A DNA stretch of 64,000 bases from Apoderus coryli (GCA_911728435.2 OU452199.1:15572860-15636859); one strand, 5' to 3'; numbered from the stretch's first letter, positions 22,651 to 34,214 are shown. Numbers and translations are program-made. The notes: generated by a model from the letters alone, not told the origin.

Positions 22651-22961
22651 TTATTTCTTCAGAGGTTTCCGTATTCTCTTTGAATTATTTTTCATCCCAT
22701 CTAAAAAAAATTTCAAGTCCATGACTAACTTTTTGTGGAAAAGTTAGACATTGGAATATTAAAATATCAGTTATGAAAATACTGTTAAGCAGTTCATTAC
22801 ATAAACAATCCTTTTATTTAATTGGTACTTACCACAGCTCTGCCGGGGCGCCCTATTAATATCGGATACCTTTATCCCAATCCAGGTATTTACTTTTGAT
22901 AACTGGGTACGCATGGCGAATTCATCAGTCCCTTTTTTAATTAAATAAAATGTTGTAATAT
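22651..22961 (-). CDS. Two candidate 3' exons of an unknown small gene
   Basis: Exon 22833-22961 follows a consensus acceptor (GCATTTTCAG) and ends at a strong donor (GTGGTAAGT). Exon 22651-22700 follows TTTTTTTAG and ends in TAA. Both are phase 1 at the junction, so they join in frame. The joined product ends DITTFYLIKKGTDEFAMRTQ..., SDINRAPRQSC, then DGMKNNSKRIRKPLKK with a basic tail. The upstream exon was not identified. I do not recognise the protein. Phase agreement supports real splicing but is not proof. Confidence 0.35.
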
Positions 22962-23532
22962 CTGAAAATGCAAAACGAATCAGTTCCATGTATTGGCTGC
23001 AGATATGCCATCTAAATATGCCCAAACAGAAATAAAATTTGAATAAATAGGCCATTCTTACAGCGAGCGGTGTACAATTTTAATAGCAAAGTAAAAAACA
23101 AATGTCACCACAAATATGTTTTATATTAACGCCTTTATAGAGACACGTTTCGAGAGTATAATACACTCATCATTGGCCTGCAGCAACCTAATGCTGGAAA
23201 ACCTAACAATTAAACATTCACATTTCAATGCAGAACCTGTACTGGGGAGCATTTCAGAGTTTAAATGGTAAAACGTAAGTATTTACAATACAAACATTGT
23301 AATGTCCTCGGACAGGGTTCTTGTTAATTTTCCAGACTGAATAAAAGATATTATAATTAGGTGGATGAGACAGAAATGTACTTGAAGATTAATATTGAAA
23401 TATAGAAAGAACAACAAATAAGTCCACAAACAAAACCTTAAATTGCAAACGTATAAGAATCATAGAACAACGGCAGACTTCTTATCGCACTGAATACAAA
23501 ATTTGTTTAAAAACATTGCAAATAATAATAAA

Positions 23533-23673
23533 TTAAATTATTGGTGTGGAAATAAAATAAACTTCCTGAATTGGTTTTTTTAACTTTGTGTCATAAGAAA
23601 AATCTGCCTCATGATCATAATGAAACCTATAAAACGGTAGCAAGTGAGAACCCAAAAGTTCTATTTTAGTCAT
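23533..23673 (-). CDS. Small unknown ORF, 46 residues
   Basis: A frame starting MTKIELLGSHLLPFYRFHYD and ending YFISTPII before TAA has mixed, protein-like composition in an AT-rich setting. It lies between the two exon pairs on the same strand. No family was recognised. It could be an exon, a small peptide or chance. Confidence 0.2.
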   Translation of the reverse strand: MTKIELLGSHLLPFYRFHYDHEADFSYDTKLKKPIQEVYFISTPII

Positions 23674-23740
23674 GATATCAATGATACTTGAACGTTCAAA
23701 ATTATACGGTTTTCAAAATACCAAAGCTACCTTCTAAGGA

Positions 23741-23778
23741 GAAACTGTGTTCTTGGTAAGGACCAAGAACACAGTTTC
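23741..23778. repeat. Perfect 17-bp hairpin
   Basis: GAAACTGTGTTCTTGGT, a four-base loop (AAGG), then the exact complement. It lies about 70 bases upstream of the 46-residue ORF on the minus strand. Confidence 0.95.
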
Positions 23779-23857
23779 TACAAAAATAGCAAGCAAACAT
23801 TTTATAAACTACTAAGTACTAGATGGATAAAGCTAAATAATATGATTTCACTCTTAC

Positions 23858-24261
23858 TTAGTTTTGAAACAACGTCGAAGACATTTTTTGCAACCATTGA
23901 ACATTTAATAACTCATTTGTTGCTTTCAGTTGTTCCCTCAAATTATTTAGTCTCATTGGCTTTCGTGAATTTTCTTTCAGAATTTCCTCTGGGTTTAACA
24001 TTTTAATTCGCTTTTCCCTTATCTGCGTTTTTTTCGCTTATCTGCGTTTTCAGAGCATCAATATCGTCTAAAACAACATGATTTATTTAGATTTACAGAC
24101 GAATATAAATTTAAAAAGTAATCAATAATAAAACTAGCAAAAATACCTTCAATATATAAAATACAAAGGTTTGTAAGTTTTTTATATCTTCGGTGATCCA
24201 ATCCAATCCAATCTCCTGTACTATATCATCATCAAGGAATCTGAGATAAGCATACCCCATA
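23858..24261 (-). CDS. Candidate two-exon small gene, about 92 residues, unknown
   Basis: Exon 24147-24261 follows TTTTTAG and begins TATGGGG; its ATG opens MGYAYLRFLDDDIVQEIGLD. It ends at AAG|GTATTT in phase 0. Exon 23858-24022 follows AACGCAG and reads IREKRIKMLNPEEILKENSR ... LREQLKATNELLNVQWLQKM to a TAA. The joined frame is open and the second exon looks helical or coiled-coil. The upstream acceptor at 24068 would give stops, so the choice of acceptor is mine. A donor at 25118-25119 (TTCCAG|GTAAGC) could end a 5' UTR exon. The family is not recognised. Confidence 0.35.
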
Positions 24262-26658
24262 CTAAAAAGAGTAAAAAGTTCTTAAATATTGTCATTAATT
24301 CTCAATTCTTAATATAATAATAAATTATCATTAATTCTTTAGATCTTCTTTCATCTCCCAAAAGTCTTAAATGTGTGTAAAAATTGAAGAAAATTTAATA
24401 AAATAAAAATTGTTAAAATAACTACGAATAATGTTCCATATTTCACCGTTTTGGAAAATTTAACACATTTGTTTTATTAATTGATTGTGGTGAAATATCT
24501 ATTATTACAGTACCTATATGTACAGGGTGTATTCTGGTTGATGGTATACACTTTGTTTTGTTGTTTTGGGAAAAGTAATTAAGTACGAATATTTTGAAAA
24601 TGTAAGTAATTACTTAAGTTGGATTTTTTCGATATAGTTAATTAGGTAGACAACTATTAAAACGTTTTTTTCTTTATTAACGTTGATAAAGTTCACAAGA
24701 ATAAATGTATTCTACCACTTCACCCAAATTACATATTATAGTGACAATATTATTGTATGCTGATAGATTAGGTATTAGTACAGCTAATACACACAATTAG
24801 CTGTCGTATTAGGTTGATCTGAATAATCACTTACATTTTCAAAACAATCGTATGGTTGCTTGTCGCAAAACTTCCAATATACCATCGACCAGCAATCAAC
24901 CTGTATCTTATACAAATAACCATAGGTACCAAAGATTAATATACATAATATATTATTTATATTAATCTTTGCCTATACTGTGTATTTAATACATTGCGTG
25001 CGTACTAATGATAATGAACACTATAATATTATATTAGCAGAGCATAGGCAATGTTTTTTATTCCTTATAAAGACAATGATATACCTTGGTAAAAAGAATA
25101 ATTTATTTGCTTACCTGGAATCAATTTTTTCACATGGTCGTAAGAAATCACAATACAACACACAACACAAAGTTATTTAGTTATTTTATGCTGTTAGATA
25201 GTCATAGATGAAAGATATTATAATATATATTTAGGTTAGCATTTACACTTATTTTATTACACAATTGAGATAGAGTAATTAACATATTATTGATAATGAA
25301 AAACAAAACATAAACCGACGCCATAACAAAACACGTGTTGTTTGTGTGTGGCTGTGTGGTATTAGGTTAGATTAAGAAAAAAAATTGTACCGCAGCAGTG
25401 TTGTCATAGGGAATTATCAAATTGTAACATATTTTATTCGACAATTCCAAAATCAAGATTATTACAGACTTTGTTGTCTGATTATTATGCATGAGTTTAT
25501 TCAGTTGACGATAGTTTTTTATTGTTTTCTGGAATATATATATAATGACGACATAGAGATTGCAACAGATGTTTTAATTACATTTAGATATTTTGACTTT
25601 TTATATAAAGGCAATAACAAAATATGCGCCATAGCAATTAATATAATAATAGATAATAGGTATATAAATATACGCTATTATTGTTATAGATAGAGAATAG
25701 TAGGTATTAAATAAGCTACCAAAATTGAGTTATGACGACATACATGTTGTATTCACACACACTTCTGGATGTGATTGTATTAATATTCATGTCTTCACCC
25801 ATTCTAGAATAATTTTGAAATATACTATGATATAATTCTATACCGTGTCAGAAGTCAGCTGCAATCGGCAACACTGAACTCTGAACTATTCACAAGCGTC
25901 AAGCATAAACCACTATACCTACTTACTAGTTGCCAGATTTACGTCAAATCCGCAGTTTTGTCGCGATTTTCTTAATGAAATATTCATATATATTTGAGAT
26001 ATTTATTATAAACTAAAATATAAATGGTGATATATTTTACAGGTTGTCCATTATTTCAATTTTAGTTTTTTTCTTATTAGTTATTTTTTTATTTATTTAG
26101 TTATCATGTCATAGGCAAAACCAGGAGCAAATGTATGTTCATGCCAACGCAATTGTGACTCTTTGGATATACTTTGCCATTTTTTCTTATGTAAAAAATG
26201 TAATTAAATTTTGAATACCTATCTGTGCGTTAGTAAAAATTACTATGTATATAATTATGTATATAGGTAGGTAATATCAAAGATTAATGTCTTTGGTAAT
26301 AGTGAAGACTATACCTCGGCAACACTGAGTATTAGTAAATGGTCAGCGTTGCCGGTTGTAACATAATAATTATTATTACAATTTTGCACTAAATCTGGTA
26401 CTAAATTTGTACTGTAAGATGAATTTAATGAATCTGTACTAGGATTTTTTATATACTAAATTGGCCAACAATTGACCATTTTTCTTGGTGACGTAACATA
26501 ATATGTTGTAAAATCTGAGCAGCTATAACATTATAATATTATGTTTAAGCATGTTATCGGCAACAGTGGATACGGTAAGAAAATCATAACTATTTTTTCA
26601 AAACACAAAAAACAAAGTAGTAGTTGTCTTTATAAAGACAATGACCTCACCTATCTAT
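24262..26658. other. Interior of the 10.57-kb insertion, mostly unassigned
   Basis: It contains a TACAGGGTGTATTC terminus-like motif at about 24522 and several copies of CGGCAACACTGA or variants near 25868, 26315 and 26560, with an inverted one near 26343. Short AT-rich open frames (for example 25385-25693) have no recognisable content. Confidence 0.35.
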
Positions 26659-27098
26659 AGGGTTATTCTTTCGTAGTGATTGGTCTGAACAAGTGAATGT
26701 GATTAAACTGAATGTGATTATACTGAACTGAATATTTGGCGAAACCGAAAGATCATCTTTTTTGTGATTGTCTTTCACTTAACCTCGAAAACAACCAAAT
26801 CTGCTCTGAAAACTGGAAAATTATTTCTTCCATGATATTATTATCCATGTTTTAAACTTTTACAATTTATTGGTTTGATTCGAAATCATATGCCAATTAT
26901 TATCTCTCAATACTTTTAGAGGTTAACTGTTAACTGAACGAACTAACCGGTACCTAGAGGTTGATCAGTAAGCGGCAACGGGGGTAGGAATTTTAATCAG
27001 TTTGTTAGAAGTGACCGATGTCGAAACAATACGCACAATCGTGAATGAACTGACAATTTTCAGATTGTTCACTTAGTTCAGTACGAAAGAATAACCCT
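26659..27098. mobile_element. MITE with AGGGTTATTCTTTCGTA termini
   Basis: The 17-bp ends at 26659-26675 and 27082-27098 are exact inverted copies. The interior has no coding capacity. TA-rich bases flank both ends. It lies immediately left of the 182-bp array. Confidence 0.75.
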
Positions 27099-27194
27099 TA
27101 CATTATTAATGTTTAGGTATATATTTTATTTTTTGCAATAATTTCTTAAAATAAGGAGCTCAAGAAATCTGCATTATTTAGGATAACGGACATG

Positions 27195-29905
27195 AATGAA
27201 ATTTTTTATTGAATCCGTATTGAAACCAATCGCATCGTGGAAATTCTTATTCAGCAATTCTATATTAAACGCAATTGAAATAAGCAGTTTTATGCCGCAT
27301 AAAAACTAATTCAAACTGATAAAACCAAATTAAACATTTGATTTGGAATACCTTATTGAAACCAATAAATTCCAAATAAAGAATTTCTTATTAATCCATA
27401 TTGAAACCAATTCGTTTCATGGTAATTTTTATTCAGTACTTCCATATTAAACGCAATTGAAATAAGCAGTTTTATGCCGCATAAAAACTAATTCAAACTG
27501 ATAAAACCAAATTAAACATTTGATTTGGAATACCTTATGGAAACCAATAAATTCCAAATAAAGAATTTCTTATTAATCCATATTGAAACCAATTCGTTCC
27601 ATGGTAATTTTTATTCAGTACTTCCATATTAAACGCAATTGAAATAAGCAGTTTTATGCCGCATAAAAACTAATTCAAACTGATAAAACCAAATTAAACA
27701 TTTGATTTGGAATACCTTATTGAAACCAATTCGTTCCATGGTAATTTTTATTCAGTACTTCCATATTAAACGCAATTGAAATAAGCAGTTTTATGCCGCA
27801 TAAAAACGAATTCAAACTGATAAAACCAAATTAAACATTTGATTTGGAATACCTTATTGAAACCAATAAATTCCAAATAAAGAATTTCTTATTAATCCAT
27901 ATTGAAAGCAATTCGTTCCATGGTAATTTTTATTCAGTACTTCCATATTAAACGCAATTGAAATAAGCAGTTTTATGCCGCATAAAAACTAATTCAAACT
28001 GATAAAACCAAATTAAACATTTGATTTGGAATACCTTATTGAAACCAATAAATTCCAAATAAAGAATTTCTTATTAATCCATATTGAAACCAATTCGTTC
28101 CATGGTAATTTTTATTCAGTACTTCCATATTAAACGCAATTGAAATAAGCAGTTTTATGCCGCATAAAAACTAATTCAAACTGATAAAACCAAATTAAAC
28201 ATTTGATTTGGAATACCTTATGGAAACCAATAAATTCCAAATAAAGAATTTCTTATTAATCCATATTGAAACCAATTCGTTCCATGGTAATTTTTATTCA
28301 GTACTTCCATATTAAACGCAATTGAAATAAGCAGTTTTATGCCGCATAAAAACTAATTCAAACTGATAAAACCAAATTAAACATTTGATTTGGAATACCT
28401 TATTGAAACCAATTCGTTCCATGGTAATTTTTATTCAGTACTTCCATATTAAACGCAATTGAAATAAGCAGTTTTATGCCGCATAAAAACGAATTCAAAC
28501 TGATAAAACCAAATTAAACATTTGATTTGGAATACCTTATTGAAACCAATAAATTCCAAATAAAGAATTTCTTATTAATCCATATTGAAAGCAATTCGTT
28601 CCATGGTAATTTTTATTCAGTACTTCCATATTAAACGCAATTGAAATAAGCAGTTTTATGCCGCATAAAAACTAATTCAAACTGATAAAACCAAATTAAA
28701 CATTTGATTTGGAATACCTTATTGAAACCAATAAATTCCAAATAAAGAATTTCTTATTAATCCATATTGAAACCAATTCGTTCCATGGTAATTTTTATTC
28801 AGTACTTCCATATTAAACGCAATTGAAATAAGCAGTTTTATGCCGCATAAAAACGAATTCAAACTGATAAAACCAAATTAAACATTTGATTTGGAATACC
28901 TTATTGAAACCAATAAATTCCAAATAAAGAATTTCTTATTAATCCATATTGAAACCAATTCGTTCCATGGTAATTTTTATTCAGTACTTCCATATTAAAC
29001 GCAATTGAAATAAGCAGTTTTATGCCGCATAAAAACTAATTCAAACTGATAAAACCAAATTAAACATTTGATTTGGAATGCCTTATTGAAACCAACAATT
29101 CCCAAATAAAGAATTTCTTATTAATCCATATTGAAACCAATTCGTTCCATGGTAATTTTTATTCAGTACTTCCATATTAAACGCAATTGAAATAAGCAGT
29201 TTTATGCCGCATGAAAACTAATTCAAACTGATAAAACCAAATTAAACATTTGATTTGGAATACCTTATTGAAACCAATAAATTCCAAATAAAGAATTTCT
29301 TATTAATCCATATTGAAAGCAATTCGTTCCATGGTAATTTTTATTCAGTACTTCCATATTAAACGCAATTGAAATAAGCAGTTTTATGCCGCATAAAAAC
29401 TAATTCAAACTGATAAAACCAAATTAAACATTTGATTTGGAATACCTTATTGAAACCAATAAATTCCAAATAAAGAATTTCTTATTAATCCATATTGAAA
29501 CCAATTCGTTCCATGGTAATTTTTATTCAGTACTTCCATATTAAACGCAATTGAAATAAGCAGTTTTATGCCGCATAAAAACGAATTCAAACTGATAAAA
29601 CCAAATTAAACATTTGATTTGGAATACCTTATTGAAACCAATAAATTCCAAATAAAGAATTTCTTATTAATCCATATTGAAACCAATTCGTTCCATGGTA
29701 ATTTTTATTCAGTACTTCCATATTAAACGCAATTGAAATAAGCAGTTTTATGCCGCATAAAAACTAATTCAAACTGATAAAACCAAATTAAACATTTGAT
29801 TTGGAATGCCTTATTGAAACCAACAATTCCCAAATAAAGAATTTCTTATTAATCCATATTGAAACCAATTCGTTTTATGGTAATTTTTATTCAGTAATTC
29901 CATAT
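27195..29905 (+). repeat. 182-bp tandem array, about 15 units, with higher-order structure
   Basis: The anchor ATGCCGCAT recurs about every 182 bases; two units are about 40 bases shorter because they lack the segment between ACCAATAAATTCC and the next GAAACCAATTCG. Private variants repeat at fixed larger distances. CCTTATGGAAACC, the short junction and ATTGAAAGCAATTCG each recur after 683 bases. GGAATGCC with CCAACAATTCCC, and ATTGAAAGCAATTCG again, recur after about 727-728 bases. Blocks of four units have therefore been duplicated as wholes. Confidence 0.93.
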
Positions 29906-30192
29906 TAAACACTATTCATTTTAACCTATTAAATCCGTATAAAACCCACTTTGTTTTGAATCTGTAATGGCATATTAGATCTAATCATATTTAAAACTTA
30001 TAGAGACCAATACAATTCCATTGATGTGTTTTATATGTATATCCAAATAAACCCAAACCATATTGAATCATATAAGATTACTATTAAAATAACATAGAGC
30101 TTGTCAAAGCCAGATTAAAACCTACATTCACTTATAGATACTTATAGATCCAGATCAAGTTTTAATATGATTCTATACGGTATTTTCAACAG

Positions 30193-30600
30193 GGTGCCTA
30201 TCAATTTTCACTATATTTAAGAAAGCAGGGGATAAGTCCGTATATGTGGAAAGTATCGTGGTATCTTTCTCCTCTCCATCGCCGGAATGGTCCTTGCAAG
30301 AATTTTGTCAAATCGAAGAAGGGTGCTCACGAAATCAAAAGAGGTACAAGGATGATGTTCTTCAGACCAACATAAAGAACTGTGCATGGCTTAGATGTGA
30401 AGAACAATTGGGAGCACATCGCGAACGATAATTTTGTGTAAAATTCGTGGCTCAAGGATCGGTCGGTTTAATTTAGTCATTTTAGGACTTACAACAGAAA
30501 TCCCTGAGTTGGAGGAATTCATACCCGTCAGCGAGTGAATGGTGATGATACATATAACTGTGCCTATTTCATCGATGAGATTTACCATCTTTAAAATTTA
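30193..30600 (+). pseudogene. RTE-like LINE relic, 3' part
   Basis: Frames give FTIFKKAGDKSV, CGKYRGISLLSIAGMVLARI and LSNR: the RT block that should directly follow EIRDA at 19615. Then, after loss of the middle of RT, come RYKDDVLQTNIKNC and LGAHRER, which match the C-terminal region of the same LINE type. KIRGSRIGRFN at about 30440 resembles the CGSRIGL zinc-finger-like tail. The internal deletion predates or is independent of the 10.57-kb insertion. Confidence 0.7.
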
Positions 30601-30737
30601 ATTATTATTTGATTTTTGTTATAAATAATATATCTCACCCAAACACTATAAACAAAATAATATTTTGCGTTAAAGTATATTATACAAATTTAATTTTCAA
30701 TACATTGCCTACACTTTTATTCGATTTTTATTCAAGT

Positions 30738-30809
30738 GCGATGGTGGTGTAATGGTCAGCATAGTTGCCTTCCAAGCAGTTGATCCGGGTTCGATTCCCG
30801 GCCATCGCA
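30738..30809 (+). tRNA. tRNA-Gly (anticodon TCC)
   Basis: A 72-base cloverleaf with a perfect 7-bp acceptor stem (GCGATGG / CCATCGC). The anticodon loop CTTCCAA sits in a TTGC/GCAG-type stem. The T arm is intact with GGTTCGATTCC as the B box, and the A box is TGGTGTAATGG. It is followed by a run of T, the usual pol III terminator. No intron. Sequence and folding fit a functional eukaryotic glycine tRNA. Confidence 0.97.
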
Positions 30810-30814
30810 TATTT

Positions 30815-31559
30815 TTTTTAATGTTTATAAAAATTCATAGCACATCTTTCTATATAAATGTATTTTTTCACCAAAACTAAATTAATTGAAAAACAATGTT
30901 TCAAGTGAAAAATACCATTTTAATTCAAAAGAAACCAATTATTATTTTTGCTCAGAATATCAATCTCTATAAATAATATGAAACGCATTTTTCACTAGTG
31001 AATAATAAAAGAAATTCAGTCTTGCGTTTCTTTCTGCAATTGAAGAGATGAACGGTAGTCAAAGCAGTATCATTGGAACATATCCTGCCCAGGACTGGGT
31101 GTTTCAAGCTTTAATTAGAAAATGAATTGGATAAATCCAAAACATTTTGTTCTGAAATCACGGTGTCTTATGAAACTGTTTGTTTAGTAAACCGCGGACT
31201 TTCTAGGGTTAAAATGTTGTATACCTATTTGTGACAAGTGACATAATAGATTGGAGTTATGCCAGTTTGGACTTACTCTGAAGGCATATTGTTTATTGCT
31301 ATTTTATTTATTTTTTTAAGGACCATTGTTTATTGCATTTTTTGGGAATTTGGGTCAAGTTGAGTTGTTTGTAAACCTATCATATAGAGATATATGTAGG
31401 TATTAAACATAAAATTATTGTTTGTATTTTATTTTACAAATATTTTTAAACAGTTTTTTGTCGTCTCGATGCTAATCAAATTGTTAAAATATGTCAAAAG
31501 TAATTGCTCATTCATCTATTTGTTTTCCTGTGCAGTCCACCTTAAACACGAATTAATAA
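30815..31559. other. Unassigned AT-rich intergenic DNA
   Basis: No gene or repeat recognised downstream of the tRNA. Confidence 0.4.
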
Positions 31560-32319
31560 CTGTTGTGTTAGTGACCTCTAAGTGTTTTCAAATTGAAGTT
31601 GGTTGGTTTTAGGTCAATTAAAGAAACAAAGTAATTCCTCTGTCGACGTTTCGACTTTTATTAAGTCATCCTCAGGACACTAAAATACAACAAAAAAGAA
31701 AAACATAAAGGGTGACTTGAAATTTACAATTAGTTGTTAAATACACAAATAAAAAAAATATTAAAAAAATATATAAAAATATAAATAAATAAAAACATCA
31801 AGACATGTAATGTATTTTTTTTCCTTTGTTTAAACACAGATAAAACTACATACTACAACGGGTTCTCCATACTCACGTGAACAATTTGTTTCTTTTGTCA
31901 ATGTTTTCAATTGTGAAGGATTTACATATGATGAAATCAAAAAGGGGGTTTCTTCTTTTAAACATATATTTTCTTATTCCTATTCCTATTAAAATAAGAA
32001 AATATATGTTTAAAAGAAGAAACCCCCTTTTTGATTTCATCATATGTAAATGTCCTTCACAATTGAAAACATTGACAAAAGAAACAAAAAAAAAATACAT
32101 TACATGTCTTGATGTTTTTATTTATTTATATTTTTATATATTTTTTTAATATTTTTTTTTATTTGTGTATTTAACAACTAATTGTAAATTTCAAGTCACC
32201 CTTTATGTTTTTCTTTTTTGTTGTATTCTAGTGTCCTGAGGATGACTTAATAAAAGTCGAAACGTCGACAGAGGAATTACTTTGTTTCTTTAATTGACCT
32301 AAAACCAACCAACTTCAAT
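31560..32319. mobile_element. Large palindromic retro-insertion, Penelope-like candidate
   Basis: A 760-bp insertion is flanked by the perfect 12-bp duplication ACGAATTAATAA (31548-31559 and 32320-32331). From 31592 to 32319 it folds on itself with arms of about 330 bases around a centre near 31985; about 70 bases near 31830-31900 are unique to the left arm. Each arm contains GTCCTGAGGATGAC followed by AAAGTCGAAACGTCGAC, a hammerhead-ribozyme-like core (CTGAnGA, stem, GAAA). Such motifs occur in the terminal repeats of Penelope-like elements. The long target duplication argues for reverse transcription and against cut-and-paste. Penelope assignment is inference; no RT is present. Confidence 0.55.
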
Positions 32320-32407
32320 ACGAATTAATAAGTCACCTCGAAATTGGAAAGTCAATTATTCCAAAACAACCCTATTGTTGTACCACTATAGAATTCAGTG
32401 ATCGATA

Positions 32408-32503
32408 ATAGTATATTGTGCAAAAAACATGAAATGACATATATTTCCTACGAGTATGATCGTTCGAGTAGGAAATGGTCATTTCATGTGAGTTTCACAC
32501 TAT
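32408..32503. repeat. Imperfect long hairpin
   Basis: The left arm contains CATGAAATGAC and ATTTCCTACGAG; the right arm contains the complements GTAGGAAAT and GTCATTTCATG. The arms are about 42 bases with small bulges. It could be a tiny MITE; a miRNA precursor is not supported by anything else. Confidence 0.6.
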
Positions 32504-34214
32504 ACTTTTTCAACGACTGTTTTAATGCTTTTGAATAAATTAAAGTTTAGGAAAATATTTGTTTTTCGAAACTTACCTATACTCGCACTGTTGGCGTAAG
32601 CGTAAGCATAAATAACTAATAATAAACTGTCAATTTAGTTTAATTGCATTGTCGGCATTGATATGGTGATTTTTCTTAACCGATGCTACTTTTTGTCATT
32701 ACCAGGAAATCTACCCGTGCATATTTAAATATTTCCCACTAGTTGCCCAGCAACAGCAACATTTTATCACTATGCACAAGTCTTAGGCGATAGCCAGTTT
32801 ATGATTCGTTCATTGACCTTATTTCTAGTATGTCATTGGATTCGTGACATTACATTCTCCCACTCATCTGAAGAAAAAACCCGAATTTCGCTCTATCCAT
32901 ATTTTTATTATTCATAAAAAGTACAAATATTTTTATTTTAAAATATATAAATGTCAGTAATACTTCAAAAAATAACATTCCTACTTTAATAATTATTATA
33001 TAATATTAAACTTCCTACTATCACATGACATAGGTAACCAGGTGATCCTATTCAAAAATCTCTAGAACTACGTATCAATCTACCTGATGATGTGATGAAT
33101 CATGGAAACGGGATTGATTACACAAGTACTATTTTTAGTATTATTCCGGTTATACTAGACCTACTTTATTGAAATGGTTAGACCCTTTTTTATGTTAATT
33201 GTTTATTTCGTGGATGATGACCTCGAACGTCAAAAAATATGTATTTTTGTAAAGCTTCTATAAACGTTTATTATAAAAAGAAAATATATAAAAATTAAAA
33301 TATTGAAAATACCGTACATTAAGTTATACATTGAAAAGAATACTAAAGTAGATGCCTGCTTCTCGTATAACCGGAAGTCTCATATTTATGGAGGTATTTA
33401 AGACTTTTGTGATAGCGATCAACTCCAGAAAGATAAGTTTGCTGGTTGTAGAGAATTTTGAAGGTGTCACTTATGAAGAATCAGCCTGTTTGCATAAACG
33501 CACTCAGAAGAGAACGTTTCTTATTCTACATTATTTTGGACCATAGCACTCTTTTTAATTCAAGAGTATTTATTCAGCTCATCTTCAATTATGAACCAAG
33601 CTTAATCCGGATTTACTAAATGTTTCCATAAACATATAACAAAAAAGCACTCATATTCTCACATTAACTGTACAAATAATAAATAAGCATAGATGTGACT
33701 TAATGAATTAATATAAAAGTTTGGTTTCATAATTATGCCCATAATTAGTAATAACTTTGAAGTTCAAAACTTTGAACTTTCATCAGTATAGATATGCGGG
33801 ACACTAAATACACCGACGCACACCATAAATAACTTTCAGTTATTTTAAAATATAATTTGTTTCAACAAAAGTAAGTAAATTTGTAATTTTTCCCATTATG
33901 TTAAAACTAGACATTTATAATTCCATTAACAAACAATAAAAACAATTTCAAAAACTTTCCTTATAATAATAATTACCCTTCTCTCGTGTAAAGTAACCAA
34001 AAAACAACTCTTATATAGTTATGAATATTTAGAAGTTTATGAATAACTCTACAAACTTAAACTATTTATTATGGTAATTTTGTCCTGTAAGATTAAAGAT
34101 TATCAACAGTAAAAAAAATCTAAGAAGTTTTTAAGAATATTAACTGTGAAGTTCATATATTTTTGTAAATAATTAGCAGATTCAACTTATAAATAGTATG
34201 ATTTCTCGACTTGT
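32504..34214. other. Unassigned DNA between the palindromic element and the Rab gene
   Basis: Mostly AT-rich. A 64-codon frame at 33352-33546 has no recognisable family content. The part next to 34370 would include the Rab 3' UTR. Confidence 0.35.

Larger units (their letters stand above)
19622..30192. mobile_element. 10.57-kb insertion with terminal inverted repeats and two internal satellite arrays (unclassified)
   Basis: It interrupts one LINE relic. The ends are CTGTTGAAAATGCC and, in reverse complement, CTGTTGAAAATACC; similarity continues through ATAGAAYCATAT, about 30 bp in all. Immediately outside are GATGCC (19616-19621) and GGTGCC (30193-30198), a 6-bp duplication with one mismatch. 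A 110-bp tandem array lies near the left end and a 182-bp array near the right end. The 5.8 kb between them holds spliced-looking minus-strand frames, a foldback MITE and hairpins. No known transposase, integrase or polymerase was recognised, so the superfamily is open; it could be non-autonomous. Confidence 0.7.

Noticed and set aside
25385..25693. 102-codon frame inside the large insertion
   Set aside because: Composition is Ile/Tyr/Asn-rich as expected from AT-rich DNA, with no motif and no splice context; not called.
31873..32149. Overlapping open frames on both strands with nearly identical peptides
   Set aside because: They are mirror readings of the palindromic insertion and not genes.
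32408..32503. Possible miRNA precursor
   Set aside because: The arms are long and bulged, and there is no second evidence; a mini-transposon is at least as likely.
33091..33130. CTGATGA ... GGAAAC text resembling a hammerhead ribozyme
   Set aside because: The stem between the two boxes does not close next to GAAA and no cleavage-site stem is visible.
33352..33546. 64-codon plus-strand frame
   Set aside because: Short, no recognisable domain and no supporting context.
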